Shown here piece after piece: positions 16,282 through 24,319 of a DNA stretch of 53,042 nt. The DNA comes from CAMLOF01 sp041913045 (GTDB taxonomy: Bacteria > Pseudomonadota > Gammaproteobacteria > Burkholderiales > Burkholderiaceae_C), in assembly GCA_041913045.1 (NCBI GenBank), contig JAYSGB010000029.1, positions 1 to 53,042 of the forward strand, read 5' to 3'. Position numbers and translations under genes: made by a program. Numbering within the stretch: the stretch's first letter is position 1; every line of letters starts with the position of its first letter. The notes beneath the pieces were generated by a model, which saw only the letters and a program-made list of their open reading frames with translations, ran no database searches and was not told the origin of the DNA.

Positions 16282-18528
16282 ATGCGCCCCTGGCGGCACC
16301 TGCGCCGTACCCTGCTCACTGCCCTGCCGGTGCTGTTTGCGCTACTGGTCGCTGGGGGTTGGTGGCATCCCGCCGTGGTGCAGAAGCTGGACGCCTTTGT
16401 GTACGACGCTCGCCTTCGCGCCAGCATGCCCAGCACGCTGGACGACCGCATCGCGATCATCGACATCGACGAACCCAGCCTGGCGGAAGTGGGCCGCTGG
16501 CCTTGGTCGCGTGACCGCGTGGCCGCGCTGGTGGACGAGCTTTTCGTCAACCAGCGGGTGGCGGTGCTGGGCATGGACGTGGTCTTTGCCGAACCAGACG
16601 AAAGCTCCGGGCTCAAGCGCCTGCAAGCCCTGGCGGACGGCCCGCTCAAGAACGAGAAAGGCTTTCAGCGCGAGTTGGCGCGGCTGGCACCCGAACTGGA
16701 CAACGACCAACGCCTGGCCCAGGCCTTGCACGACCGCCCGGTGGTGCTGGGCTACTACTTCACCAGCGACCGCAACGGCCACCGCTCCGGCGTCCTGCCA
16801 GAGCCCGTCATCTCCCGCGACAGTCTGGGCGGCCAGGGCTTCCACGCCACGCAGTGGAACGGCTACGGCAGCAACATTCCCGCACTGGCCGCAGGCGCCG
16901 CGCAGGCGGGCTTCCTCAACGCCATCGTTGACGCGGACGGTGTGGTGCGCTCATTGCCCCTGCTCGCGGAATTCGAGGGCGGTTACCACGAGTCACTGGC
17001 ACTGGGTGTGTTCCGCGCCCTGGCGGGCATGCCCGAGGTGGTGCCCGGCTTCCCCCCAGGCGACCTGCAACAGAACCACCCGCACCTGGCGAGCGTGGTA
17101 CTGGCGCAGGGTGACCGCACATTCGCCATTCCCGTGGACCAGCGGGTCGCCACTCTCATTCCTTTCCGAGGCGCAGGTGGCCCACAGGGTGGGTCGTTCA
17201 CTTACCACTCGGCGGCAGACGTGCTGCGGGGCAGGCTGCCGCCCGGCACCCTGGAAAACAAGATCGTGCTGCTAGGCACCACCGCACCTGGCCTGATGGA
17301 CCTGCGGGCCACACCCGTGAGCGAGGTATACCCAGGCGTGGAGACACATGCCAATCTGCTGTCAGCGCTGCTGGATGGCCGCCTGCCCGTGCAGCCTGAC
17401 TACGCGATCGGTTTCGATCTGCTTCAGACGCTGGCTGCCGGACTGCTGTTGCTGGCCCTGCTGCCGCGCCTGAGCGCCTTGTGGTCTGCATTGGTGACGG
17501 CCGCCGTTGCTGCCCTGCTCATCGGAGTCAACGCCTGGCTGTACATGTCAGCAGCGCTGGTGCTGCCCATGGCGTCTGCACTGCTGATGGTGTTCGCGTG
17601 TTATGCCATCGACACCGCCTACGGCTACTTCGTTGAAAGTCGCTCCAAGCGCCAGCTGGCCGGGCTGTTTGGCACCTATGTGCCGCCGGAACTGGTTGAT
17701 GAGATGGTGAAGGAGCCCGAACGCTACGACATGTGCGCCACGGAGCGGGAGCTGACGGTGATGTTCAGCGACATGCGCGGCTTCACCAACCTGTCCGAGA
17801 CCATGCCCCCCCAGGCCTTGCAGGAACTGTTGAACCGTGTGTTCAGCCGCCTGTCGGCGTGCATACGGCACCAACGCGGTACCATAGACAAGTTCATGGG
17901 GGACTGCGTCATGGCCTTCTGGGGAGCCCCGATGGAAACCCCCGAACATGCCCGGCTGGCCGTGCTGGCAGCGCTGGACATGCGCCAGGCCATTGCCGCC
18001 ATCAACCGTGAACACGCTGCGCAAGGGCTGCCACCCATCGGCATGGGCGTGGGACTGAACACCGGGCACATGTGCGTGGGCGACATGGGCTCCGACCTGC
18101 GCCGCAGCTACACGGTGATCGGCGATGCGGTGAACCTGGGCTCACGCCTGGAAGGGCTGAGCAAGCACTATGGTGTGGACATCATCGTCAGCGAGAGCAC
18201 ACGCGCACAGGTGGGCGACGGTTTCGTATGGCAGGAGCTGGACCGGGTGAAGGTCAAGGGCAAGGAAGAGGCTGTGACCATCCATGCCTTGCTGGGCCGC
18301 CTGGAGGACATCACCCCCGCTCAACAGGCCGAGCTGACGCCATGGCACGATACGCTCCAGTCCTACCGTCGGCAGGACTGGAGCGCTGCGTTGGCGGGGC
18401 TGGACACGCTTCAGACCCTCGCTCCCGACAACACGCTCTACGGCCTGTACAGGCAACGCATTGAGGAATGGCAGAGTCAGCCGCCGCCGCCCGGCTGGGA
18501 CGGTAGCAACAAGTTTGACTCGAAATGA
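16282..18528 (+). CDS. CHASE2-domain adenylate cyclase
   Basis: A 748-residue membrane receptor-cyclase. After an N-terminal helix (about 8-27) comes a periplasmic CHASE2 sensor (about 35-330), then three closely spaced membrane helices (about 375-450) and a class III nucleotide cyclase domain (about 475-655). The two metal aspartates are in MFSDMRGFT and FMGDCVMAFWG. The purine-specifying Lys (IDKFMGD) and Thr (YTVIGD) indicate ATP as substrate, and the transition-state Asn/Arg are in NLGSRLEG. The product is therefore expected to be cAMP. AAGGA lies upstream of the ATG. It is the last gene of the + strand signalling run and converges with the FecR gene across 21 bases. Confidence 0.92.
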   Translation: MRPWRHLRRTLLTALPVLFALLVAGGWWHPAVVQKLDAFVYDARLRASMPSTLDDRIAIIDIDEPSLAEVGRWPWSRDRVAALVDELFVNQRVAVLGMDVVFAEPDESSGLKRLQALADGPLKNEKGFQRELARLAPELDNDQRLAQALHDRPVVLGYYFTSDRNGHRSGVLPEPVISRDSLGGQGFHATQWNGYGSNIPALAAGAAQAGFLNAIVDADGVVRSLPLLAEFEGGYHESLALGVFRALAGMPEVVPGFPPGDLQQNHPHLASVVLAQGDRTFAIPVDQRVATLIPFRGAGGPQGGSFTYHSAADVLRGRLPPGTLENKIVLLGTTAPGLMDLRATPVSEVYPGVETHANLLSALLDGRLPVQPDYAIGFDLLQTLAAGLLLLALLPRLSALWSALVTAAVAALLIGVNAWLYMSAALVLPMASALLMVFACYAIDTAYGYFVESRSKRQLAGLFGTYVPPELVDEMVKEPERYDMCATERELTVMFSDMRGFTNLSETMPPQALQELLNRVFSRLSACIRHQRGTIDKFMGDCVMAFWGAPMETPEHARLAVLAALDMRQAIAAINREHAAQGLPPIGMGVGLNTGHMCVGDMGSDLRRSYTVIGDAVNLGSRLEGLSKHYGVDIIVSESTRAQVGDGFVWQELDRVKVKGKEEAVTIHALLGRLEDITPAQQAELTPWHDTLQSYRRQDWSAALAGLDTLQTLAPDNTLYGLYRQRIEEWQSQPPPPGWDGSNKFDSK

Positions 18529-18549
18529 ACCGGGCTTGCCCTGGCGGCA

Positions 18550-19407
18550 TCAAGGCAGCAGGAACTGCCGCGATGGATTGTTCAAGATACCTGTAAGGTC
18601 CACCCACTCAGGCGCAGACGGCATCCACGGGTTGGCAGGCAAACCGGGCTGCGCGCCGTCAGGCCGCAGCGGCATGGGCAGGTGGGTCACGCTGGTCTGG
18701 CCGCCCAGTTGCTCTTCGGGCGGCAGCCCGGTGGACAAGCGCACGGTCTCCTGGTCCTGCGTTCGGGTGGTCCGGTCGTTGAGGATCGCTGGCGGTGCGA
18801 TCAGGCGCTTCGCGGCCACCTGGCTGTCCTGCACATAGAAGTACTCCTGCTGGCCGAACTCCACGTCGCCGCCGTCATTGGTCACGCCAATGCGGCCGTC
18901 GGTAACGCCGCCGTAGGTGCCGTTGCTCTCCTGCCCGCCCTCTGGCCGTGGGCAATCGTCCTGGCAATGGAGCGCCACGAAATGCGTGCCGCGCACGCCC
19001 ACCACAGCGGTTGGCGTGGTCAGGGAAAAGTTGGGCGGGTGCGCCTTGCCGATCAGGCCAGTCACGGTCCTCAAACCGCCCTTGGCCAATGAGACCGCCA
19101 GCTTTTCATCGGCAGCGCCTTTGGCGTACTTGTATTGGTCGATCCGGAACACAGTGTTGGCGCGCAGCGCCACCAGCGACTCGTCGGTAAAGCGCACCTG
19201 AACGGCAGCGCGCTCGCCCACCAGCAACGTGTCGCCCGGCTCCAGCAACGCGCCTGCCGTCAAGCCCTGGCGCTGCCCTTGCCGCTCCAGCTGCGACTCG
19301 CCCTTGGCCAGCAGCACGCGCGCCACCGGCTCCGCCAGCGCCACCGAAGCACACCCCAGCCCCAGCAACAGGGCCAGCACCTTGCGCAAAGAATTTCCAG
19401 TTCTCAT
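18550..19407 (-). CDS. Exported FecR-domain protein
   Basis: A 285-residue exported protein with a signal peptide (LALLLGLGCASVALA) and a FecR domain at about residues 45-145 (GALLEPGDTLLVGERAAVQVRF, LRANTVFRI, TPTAVVGVRGTHFVALHC). The VGVRGT strand is the usual marker of this family. The C-terminal part is Pro/Gln-rich. Unlike iron-transport FecR it has no anti-sigma N-terminal domain and no sigma factor nearby, so it is probably an envelope protein that works with the upstream barrel gene or with the convergent CHASE2 cyclase. GGGAG lies just before the ATG at 19407. A Cys in the signal leaves a lipoprotein as a weak alternative. Confidence 0.85.
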   Translation of the reverse strand: MRTGNSLRKVLALLLGLGCASVALAEPVARVLLAKGESQLERQGQRQGLTAGALLEPGDTLLVGERAAVQVRFTDESLVALRANTVFRIDQYKYAKGAADEKLAVSLAKGGLRTVTGLIGKAHPPNFSLTTPTAVVGVRGTHFVALHCQDDCPRPEGGQESNGTYGGVTDGRIGVTNDGGDVEFGQQEYFYVQDSQVAAKRLIAPPAILNDRTTRTQDQETVRLSTGLPPEEQLGGQTSVTHLPMPLRPDGAQPGLPANPWMPSAPEWVDLTGILNNPSRQFLLP

Positions 19408-19419
19408 GCCCGCTCCCTG

Positions 19420-20823
19420 TCACTTGAATTCATAGCGCAGCTTGGCATACACCTCGCTGCGGGTGTGATCGTGCCAATCCACGTTGGAGCGCTGCCACTG
19501 CCGGGCCCACTCCCCTTGCAGCGTCCATTCGCGGGCCAAACGGTACTGCACCGTGAGCCCCGCGTTCCACAAACTGTCTTGGCGGTGCGGCAGATTGGGG
19601 CCGTAGGGCGCGCGGTAGCTGCTGCGCATGAACCCGGCGTTGAGCACCACCAGCCAGCGGCTCGCGGGGCGGAAAGCCAGCTGGCTCTTCAGACCAGTCA
19701 TGTTGCGCGACAGGTCACTGCGCCCTGCGTCGTTGCGCTCGCGGCCCACGATCAGTTCATTCACGAACATGGGCGCCCAGGGGTGCACGAAGAAGTACGA
19801 CCAGTTGACGCTGGCCTGCGTCAGCGCGCTGTCGCGCAAACTGCCGTCAGTGGTGACGGTACCGCCGGAGCCGTCCTTGTTCCGCTGGTAGTTGATGCTG
19901 TGGTAGTTCAGGTCTGAGTAGGCCAGACTGGCGCCCCAGCGGTGGAACTGGTCGGGCCGGTAATGCCAGTCGCCGGTCACCGAGGCCACGTCCAGGAACC
20001 GCTGCCCATCAATGCTGGACTGGCGATGATCCAGCCCCAGGCGGTAGAGGTGTCGGCCCTTGGCCAGCTCCACGCCAGCTTCGGCGCTTGCGTCGGCGGT
20101 GTCGAACTGCTGGTTGGCACCGGTCTGGTTCCAGCGGCCGCGTGCATGCAGCCCGCCATACGCCACCCAGCCGGGCAGGAAGGGATAGCGGCCATTGACG
20201 CCCAGGGCCGCATGCGCCTGCGTGTCTGCCTCGCGCTCGTAGGTGGACCCCTCCAGCACGTTCAGGCCGGGAATGCCCGCCACGGGCCCCGCAGGCAGAC
20301 CGGCGTTGATGTTGTCGCTGCGGCCAACACCCACTTCAGCGTAGAAGCGGCCAACGGGCCGGTACCGCCCCTCGCGCCACCAGATATTGTCCAGGTACTG
20401 CCAGATGACCGCCGCCTCGTCCGGGTCCTTGCCCGTTGCGAGCAGGTCTTCAAATTCTTCCTTGGCCCGAAGGTCTTCGCCCAGCACAAAGTAGCCCTTG
20501 CCCAGCATGAAGTGACCCAGCCGACTGGGCTGCTGCGCCACGTGGCGCTCCAAGGCGAACACTGCCTCGCCGGGCACCCCGGTGTGCAGGGCCGCGATGC
20601 CGTAGTACAGGTCAAACACAGGGTGGCCCAGCAACCCTTCGTTGGCACGCCCCAGGACATAGGCCTGGTCATGCTGGGACTGGCGCACCAGCTCCCGCAT
20701 CTGCGTGATCACGGCCTCGTCTGCCGGGTTGGCGGTTTGCCCTTTTGCGCCTGCAGCAGCCAAGCCCATCAAAAGCAGGCACAGGCCAGCCCGGCGCCAT
20801 TTCGTCGAATGTCCCTCTCTCAT
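19420..20823 (-). CDS. Outer-membrane barrel protein with N-terminal TPR-like domain (Slam/DUF560-like)
   Basis: A 467-residue exported protein with a signal peptide (CLLLMGLAAAGAKGQ). Residues about 30-150 are helical and TPR-like (LGHPVFDLYYGIAALHTG, LGKGYFVLGEDLRAKEEF). From about residue 160 the sequence alternates aromatic and polar residues in many short strands and ends with a C-terminal aromatic (LRYEFK), as expected for an outer-membrane barrel. The layout resembles surface lipoprotein assembly modifiers, but assignment to that family is by architecture only. The ATG at 20823 has AGGAG five bases before it; a GTG at 20829 is the alternative. It is 12 bases upstream of the FecR gene and surely cotranscribed with it. 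Confidence 0.75.
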   Translation of the reverse strand: MREGHSTKWRRAGLCLLLMGLAAAGAKGQTANPADEAVITQMRELVRQSQHDQAYVLGRANEGLLGHPVFDLYYGIAALHTGVPGEAVFALERHVAQQPSRLGHFMLGKGYFVLGEDLRAKEEFEDLLATGKDPDEAAVIWQYLDNIWWREGRYRPVGRFYAEVGVGRSDNINAGLPAGPVAGIPGLNVLEGSTYEREADTQAHAALGVNGRYPFLPGWVAYGGLHARGRWNQTGANQQFDTADASAEAGVELAKGRHLYRLGLDHRQSSIDGQRFLDVASVTGDWHYRPDQFHRWGASLAYSDLNYHSINYQRNKDGSGGTVTTDGSLRDSALTQASVNWSYFFVHPWAPMFVNELIVGRERNDAGRSDLSRNMTGLKSQLAFRPASRWLVVLNAGFMRSSYRAPYGPNLPHRQDSLWNAGLTVQYRLAREWTLQGEWARQWQRSNVDWHDHTRSEVYAKLRYEFK

Positions 20824-20879
20824 CCCCACTCCTATCGGCCACAGCGGGCCGCGCGTTCACCGGCGGTCAGTGCCGGACC

Positions 20880-22472
20880 TCAGCAATCGACCTGTTCTGG
20901 CGCCAAGAAGCGCTGGGCGTATTGCTTGTAGACCCCTTTGCTCACGAAAACATCGTACAGATCAGGGTCGATGTGCCCATTCGTTTTGAAGTTGTCCATG
21001 ATACGCAGCGCCTGGGTCAGGGTCATGGCCTTCTTGTAGGGGCGGTCGTGCGCCGTGAGCGCTTCAAAGATGTCGGCGATCCCCATCATGCGGGCCTGCC
21101 AGCTCATCTGCTCGCGTGTAAGCCCCTTGGGGTAGCCCTTGCCGTCCATGCGCTCGTGGTGTCCGCCCGCGTACTCAGGCACGTTCTCCAGGCCCTTGGG
21201 CCAGGGCAGTTGCTCCAGCATGTTGATGGTGGCAACGATGTGGTGGTTGATGACATCGCGCTCGGCCGGGGTCAGGGTGCCCGCGCGCACGGTCAGGTTC
21301 TCCACTTCGTTGGCATTCAACAACGGCTGCGGCTGCCCATCAGGTGCTGTCCAAAGGTACTGGGTAGCCAGCACCCGCACGCGCTCAATGTCTTCGTCGC
21401 TCATGCGTTCGCCACCCACGTTGCAGCGTCGCAGAAACTCGCGGTCCTGCTCCAGCTTTTCGCACCACGTGTGGTGTTCGGCCTCGGCAGAAACACGGTC
21501 TTTCTGCCCTTGCGCAATGGCCCGCCACATGGCGGCCTCGGCCTCGCGCCGGGCGACTTCCAGCCTGGTATCGACAAGGTGAATGCGGTCGAAAATGGTT
21601 TCGAGCTTGGTGGCTTTGTCCACCACATGCACTGGCGTGGTGATCTTGCCGCAGTCGTGCAGCAAGGCGGCAATGCGCAGCTCGTGCAGGTCCTTGTCGG
21701 CCAGGCGCACGTCGGCCAGCGGCCCATCGCTGGTGCCATTCACCGCCTCTGCCAACAGCATGGTGAGCTCCGGCACGCGCTCGCAATGCCCGCCCGTGTA
21801 GGGGGACTTTTCGTCGATCGCCACGTTGATGAGTTTGATGAAGGCCTCGAACAGGTCTTCCAACTGCTGCAACAGTTGCCGGTTGGTCAATGCCACGGCG
21901 GCCTGGGATGCGAGTGACTCGGCCAGCCGCTGGTCGGCGGCGGAAAACGCAGTCACGGCGGCAGTTTCAGCGTCGACCGCGTTGAGCAGCTGCAGCACGC
22001 CAATCAGCTCGCCTTCGTGGTTCGTCATGGGAACCGTCAAGAAGGACCGCGAACGGTAGCCGGTGCGCTCGTCGAACTTGCGCGTGCCAGAAAAATCGAA
22101 CCCCTCGGCGGCGTAGGCGTCGGGCACGTTGACCGTTTTCCCGGTGTTGGCGGCGCACGCCGCCACCAGTGCGTTGTTCGGGGTGCCGTCGTCTTTGAAC
22201 AAGGGCAAATCGTGGAACAGGCCGGTGATGGGCTGCCCACCCGTGCCGCCCAGGGCAATGTTCAGCGAGTCGGTGCGAACGATTTCGAAACGCAGGCGGC
22301 GCTTGTCTGGCGTGAGGGAGTAGAGCGTGCCGCCATCAGCCTGGGTCAGCTTCTTGGCGGCCAGCAGGATGCTTTCGAGCAAACGCTCCAGATTGCGCTC
22401 GCTCGACAAAGCCACCCCAATGTCATTGAGTTGCTCGAATCGGTGGAAAAGACTATCGAGACTCTCTGCCAT
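20880..22472 (-). CDS. GAF and HD-GYP domain protein (predicted c-di-GMP phosphodiesterase)
   Basis: A 530-residue cytoplasmic protein. A GAF sensor domain covers about 25-200 and an HD-GYP domain starts near 210. The HD motif is LLHDCGK (His272-Asp273) and the GYP motif is HHERMDGKGYP (438-448), both complete, so hydrolysis of cyclic di-GMP is expected. Between them, residues about 291-398 form a charged, helical insert not found in standard HD-GYP domains. GAGGAG precedes the ATG at 22472. Only 11 bases separate it from the pyrF stop, and the barrel gene follows, so pyrF, this gene, the barrel and FecR may form one transcript. Confidence 0.9.
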   Translation of the reverse strand: MAESLDSLFHRFEQLNDIGVALSSERNLERLLESILLAAKKLTQADGGTLYSLTPDKRRLRFEIVRTDSLNIALGGTGGQPITGLFHDLPLFKDDGTPNNALVAACAANTGKTVNVPDAYAAEGFDFSGTRKFDERTGYRSRSFLTVPMTNHEGELIGVLQLLNAVDAETAAVTAFSAADQRLAESLASQAAVALTNRQLLQQLEDLFEAFIKLINVAIDEKSPYTGGHCERVPELTMLLAEAVNGTSDGPLADVRLADKDLHELRIAALLHDCGKITTPVHVVDKATKLETIFDRIHLVDTRLEVARREAEAAMWRAIAQGQKDRVSAEAEHHTWCEKLEQDREFLRRCNVGGERMSDEDIERVRVLATQYLWTAPDGQPQPLLNANEVENLTVRAGTLTPAERDVINHHIVATINMLEQLPWPKGLENVPEYAGGHHERMDGKGYPKGLTREQMSWQARMMGIADIFEALTAHDRPYKKAMTLTQALRIMDNFKTNGHIDPDLYDVFVSKGVYKQYAQRFLAPEQVDC

Positions 22473-22483
22473 GGGGTTGCTCC

Positions 22484-23332
22484 TCAGCTCTTGGGGGTGC
22501 GTGCAGCGTGCAGCGCGTCGCGGGTGCGCAAGGCCTCGCGCCGCGCCGCCTCGGCAAAATCCTCACCCGCGCTGGCGTACAGAATGGCGCGCGAGGAATT
22601 GACCGCGATAGCTCCCGTGGTCGCGTCACCCTGACCGCGCCAGCCTGCCTGCACGGTGGATTGGGCGTCGCCGCCCTGCGCGCCCACGCCGGGAATCAGC
22701 AGCGGCAAGGTGGGCGCCAGCTCGCGCACGCGGGCAATTTCCGCCGGGTAGGTAGCCCCCACCACCAGGCCCAGTTGCCCGTTGAGGTTCCAGGGCCCCT
22801 GCGCCAGCCGTGCAATGTGTTCATAAAGCAGGGGCTGGCCTTCCACACTGGCCAGCCGCTGGTTCTGGAAGTCGTCGCCACCCGGGTTGCTGGTGCGGCA
22901 CAGCAAAAAAGCCCCCTTGCCCGGGTACTGCAGGTAGGGCTGTACCGAATCGAAGCCCATGAAAGGCGACAGCGTGACGGCATCCGCACCGTAACGTTCA
23001 AAAGCCTCCTTGGCGTACTGTTCAGCGGTGCTGCCAATGTCGCCGCGCTTGGCGTCCAGGATGATGGGCACCTGGGGTGCGCGCACCCGCATGTGGGCCA
23101 TCAGCTGTTCCAGCTGGTCTTCGGCGCGGTGGGCGGCAAAGTAGGCGATCTGCGGCTTGAAGGCCATGGCCAGGTCGGCCGTGGCGTCCACGATGGCGGC
23201 ACAGAAATCGTAGATGCGCGCCGGGTCGTTGCGCCAGTGGTGCGGGAAACGCGTGGGCTCGGGGTCCAGGCCCACGCACAGCATGGAGCGGTTCTGGTGC
23301 TCGGCGGCACGCAGCATGTCGGTGAAGTTCAT
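22484..23332 (-). CDS. pyrF: Orotidine 5'-phosphate decarboxylase (type 2)
   Basis: Last enzyme of UMP synthesis, decarboxylating OMP. It has 282 residues and belongs to the longer type 2 group. The catalytic Lys-Asp motif is DAKRGDIGST (about residues 92-101), and the N-terminal substrate region is CVGLDPEPTRFP. The phosphate-binding end (LIPGVGAQGGD) is also present. The start at 23332 fits family alignments. It is divergent from the EamA gene (62 bases between starts) and directly precedes the HD-GYP gene. Confidence 0.96.
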   Translation of the reverse strand: MNFTDMLRAAEHQNRSMLCVGLDPEPTRFPHHWRNDPARIYDFCAAIVDATADLAMAFKPQIAYFAAHRAEDQLEQLMAHMRVRAPQVPIILDAKRGDIGSTAEQYAKEAFERYGADAVTLSPFMGFDSVQPYLQYPGKGAFLLCRTSNPGGDDFQNQRLASVEGQPLLYEHIARLAQGPWNLNGQLGLVVGATYPAEIARVRELAPTLPLLIPGVGAQGGDAQSTVQAGWRGQGDATTGAIAVNSSRAILYASAGEDFAEAARREALRTRDALHAARTPKS

Positions 23333-23394
23333 GCCCCGGATTGTAGGCAGGGGTTGTTTTTTTGGTAACGTCGGCGCATCACTCTTGCCACGCC

Positions 23395-24306
23395 ATGCCC
23401 ACGCTCACCCGCCAACAAACCATCCTTCTTGTCCTGCTTACCCTGGTATGGGGCGTGAACTGGCCGGTGATGAAGCTGGGCGTCACAGGCTACCCGCCGC
23501 TGACTTTCCGGGCACTGTCCATGTGGCTCGGGCTGCCCGTGCTGGTGGCAACCTTGTGGTGGCTGAAGCTGCCCATGCGCATTCCCGCCGGCCCAGGCGG
23601 CACCAACTGGCGCGAGTTGCTCAAATTGGCGGCAAGCAACATGTTCGTCTGGCACGTGTGCATCATCCTGGCCATCAGCGTGCTCTCCAGCGGGCGCTCA
23701 GCCATCCTGGGCTACACCATGCCCATCTTCTCGGCGGTGATCGGGGCGCTGTTCTTTTCTGCGCGCCTGCAGCGCCGGGGTTGGATAGGCGTGGGGGCAG
23801 CCGCACTGGGCGTGCTGTTGCTGCTGTGGCACGAGTTCACCGGCCTCAGCGGCCAGCCGCAGGCAGTGGGATTGGCCTTGTTGGCTGCCGCCGTCTGGGC
23901 GCTCGGCACACAACTTCTGCGCCGTACCCCACTCACGGCGCCCACCCTCACCCTGTCGTTCTGGATGACCGTGCTGGCGGCCATCGTCATGTCCGTGCTG
24001 GCCTGGGTGTTCGAACGCCCAGCCGACGGTGAGTGGCCCGCGATGGGGCAAGCAACGCTCTGGGCCATTGTCTACAACGGCATCATGATCTTCGGCTTCG
24101 CTCATGCCACCTGGTTCTTCCTGGCGCGCAGTCTGCCGCCCATCGCATCCACACTCAGCGTGATGATGATTCCCGTGCTGGGGGTGTTCAGCGGCGCATG
24201 GTGGCTGAAAGAACAACTTTTCTGGCAAGACTGGGTGGCTGTGTGCCTGATGGTGCTTTCCATCGCGTCCGTGCTCTGGCCCTCCGCCAAGAGCCAGCAG
24301 GCATGA
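23395..24306 (+). CDS. EamA/DMT-family membrane transporter
   Basis: A 303-residue protein with ten predicted membrane helices in two EamA repeats. The first repeat opens with LLVLLTLVWGVNWPVMKLG and the second covers roughly residues 150-300. Family members export metabolites or amino acids, and the substrate here is unknown. The ATG at 23395 is chosen because the upstream in-frame start at 23362 adds residues without similarity. It is followed after 13 bases by the DHA2 transporter, so these two may be cotranscribed. Confidence 0.88.
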   Translation: MPTLTRQQTILLVLLTLVWGVNWPVMKLGVTGYPPLTFRALSMWLGLPVLVATLWWLKLPMRIPAGPGGTNWRELLKLAASNMFVWHVCIILAISVLSSGRSAILGYTMPIFSAVIGALFFSARLQRRGWIGVGAAALGVLLLLWHEFTGLSGQPQAVGLALLAAAVWALGTQLLRRTPLTAPTLTLSFWMTVLAAIVMSVLAWVFERPADGEWPAMGQATLWAIVYNGIMIFGFAHATWFFLARSLPPIASTLSVMMIPVLGVFSGAWWLKEQLFWQDWVAVCLMVLSIASVLWPSAKSQQA

Positions 24307-24319
24307 CGTCTACGCTGAC

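Noticed and set aside
18529..18549. Terminator between the convergent cyclase and FecR genes
   Set aside because: The 21-base gap shows no stable hairpin.
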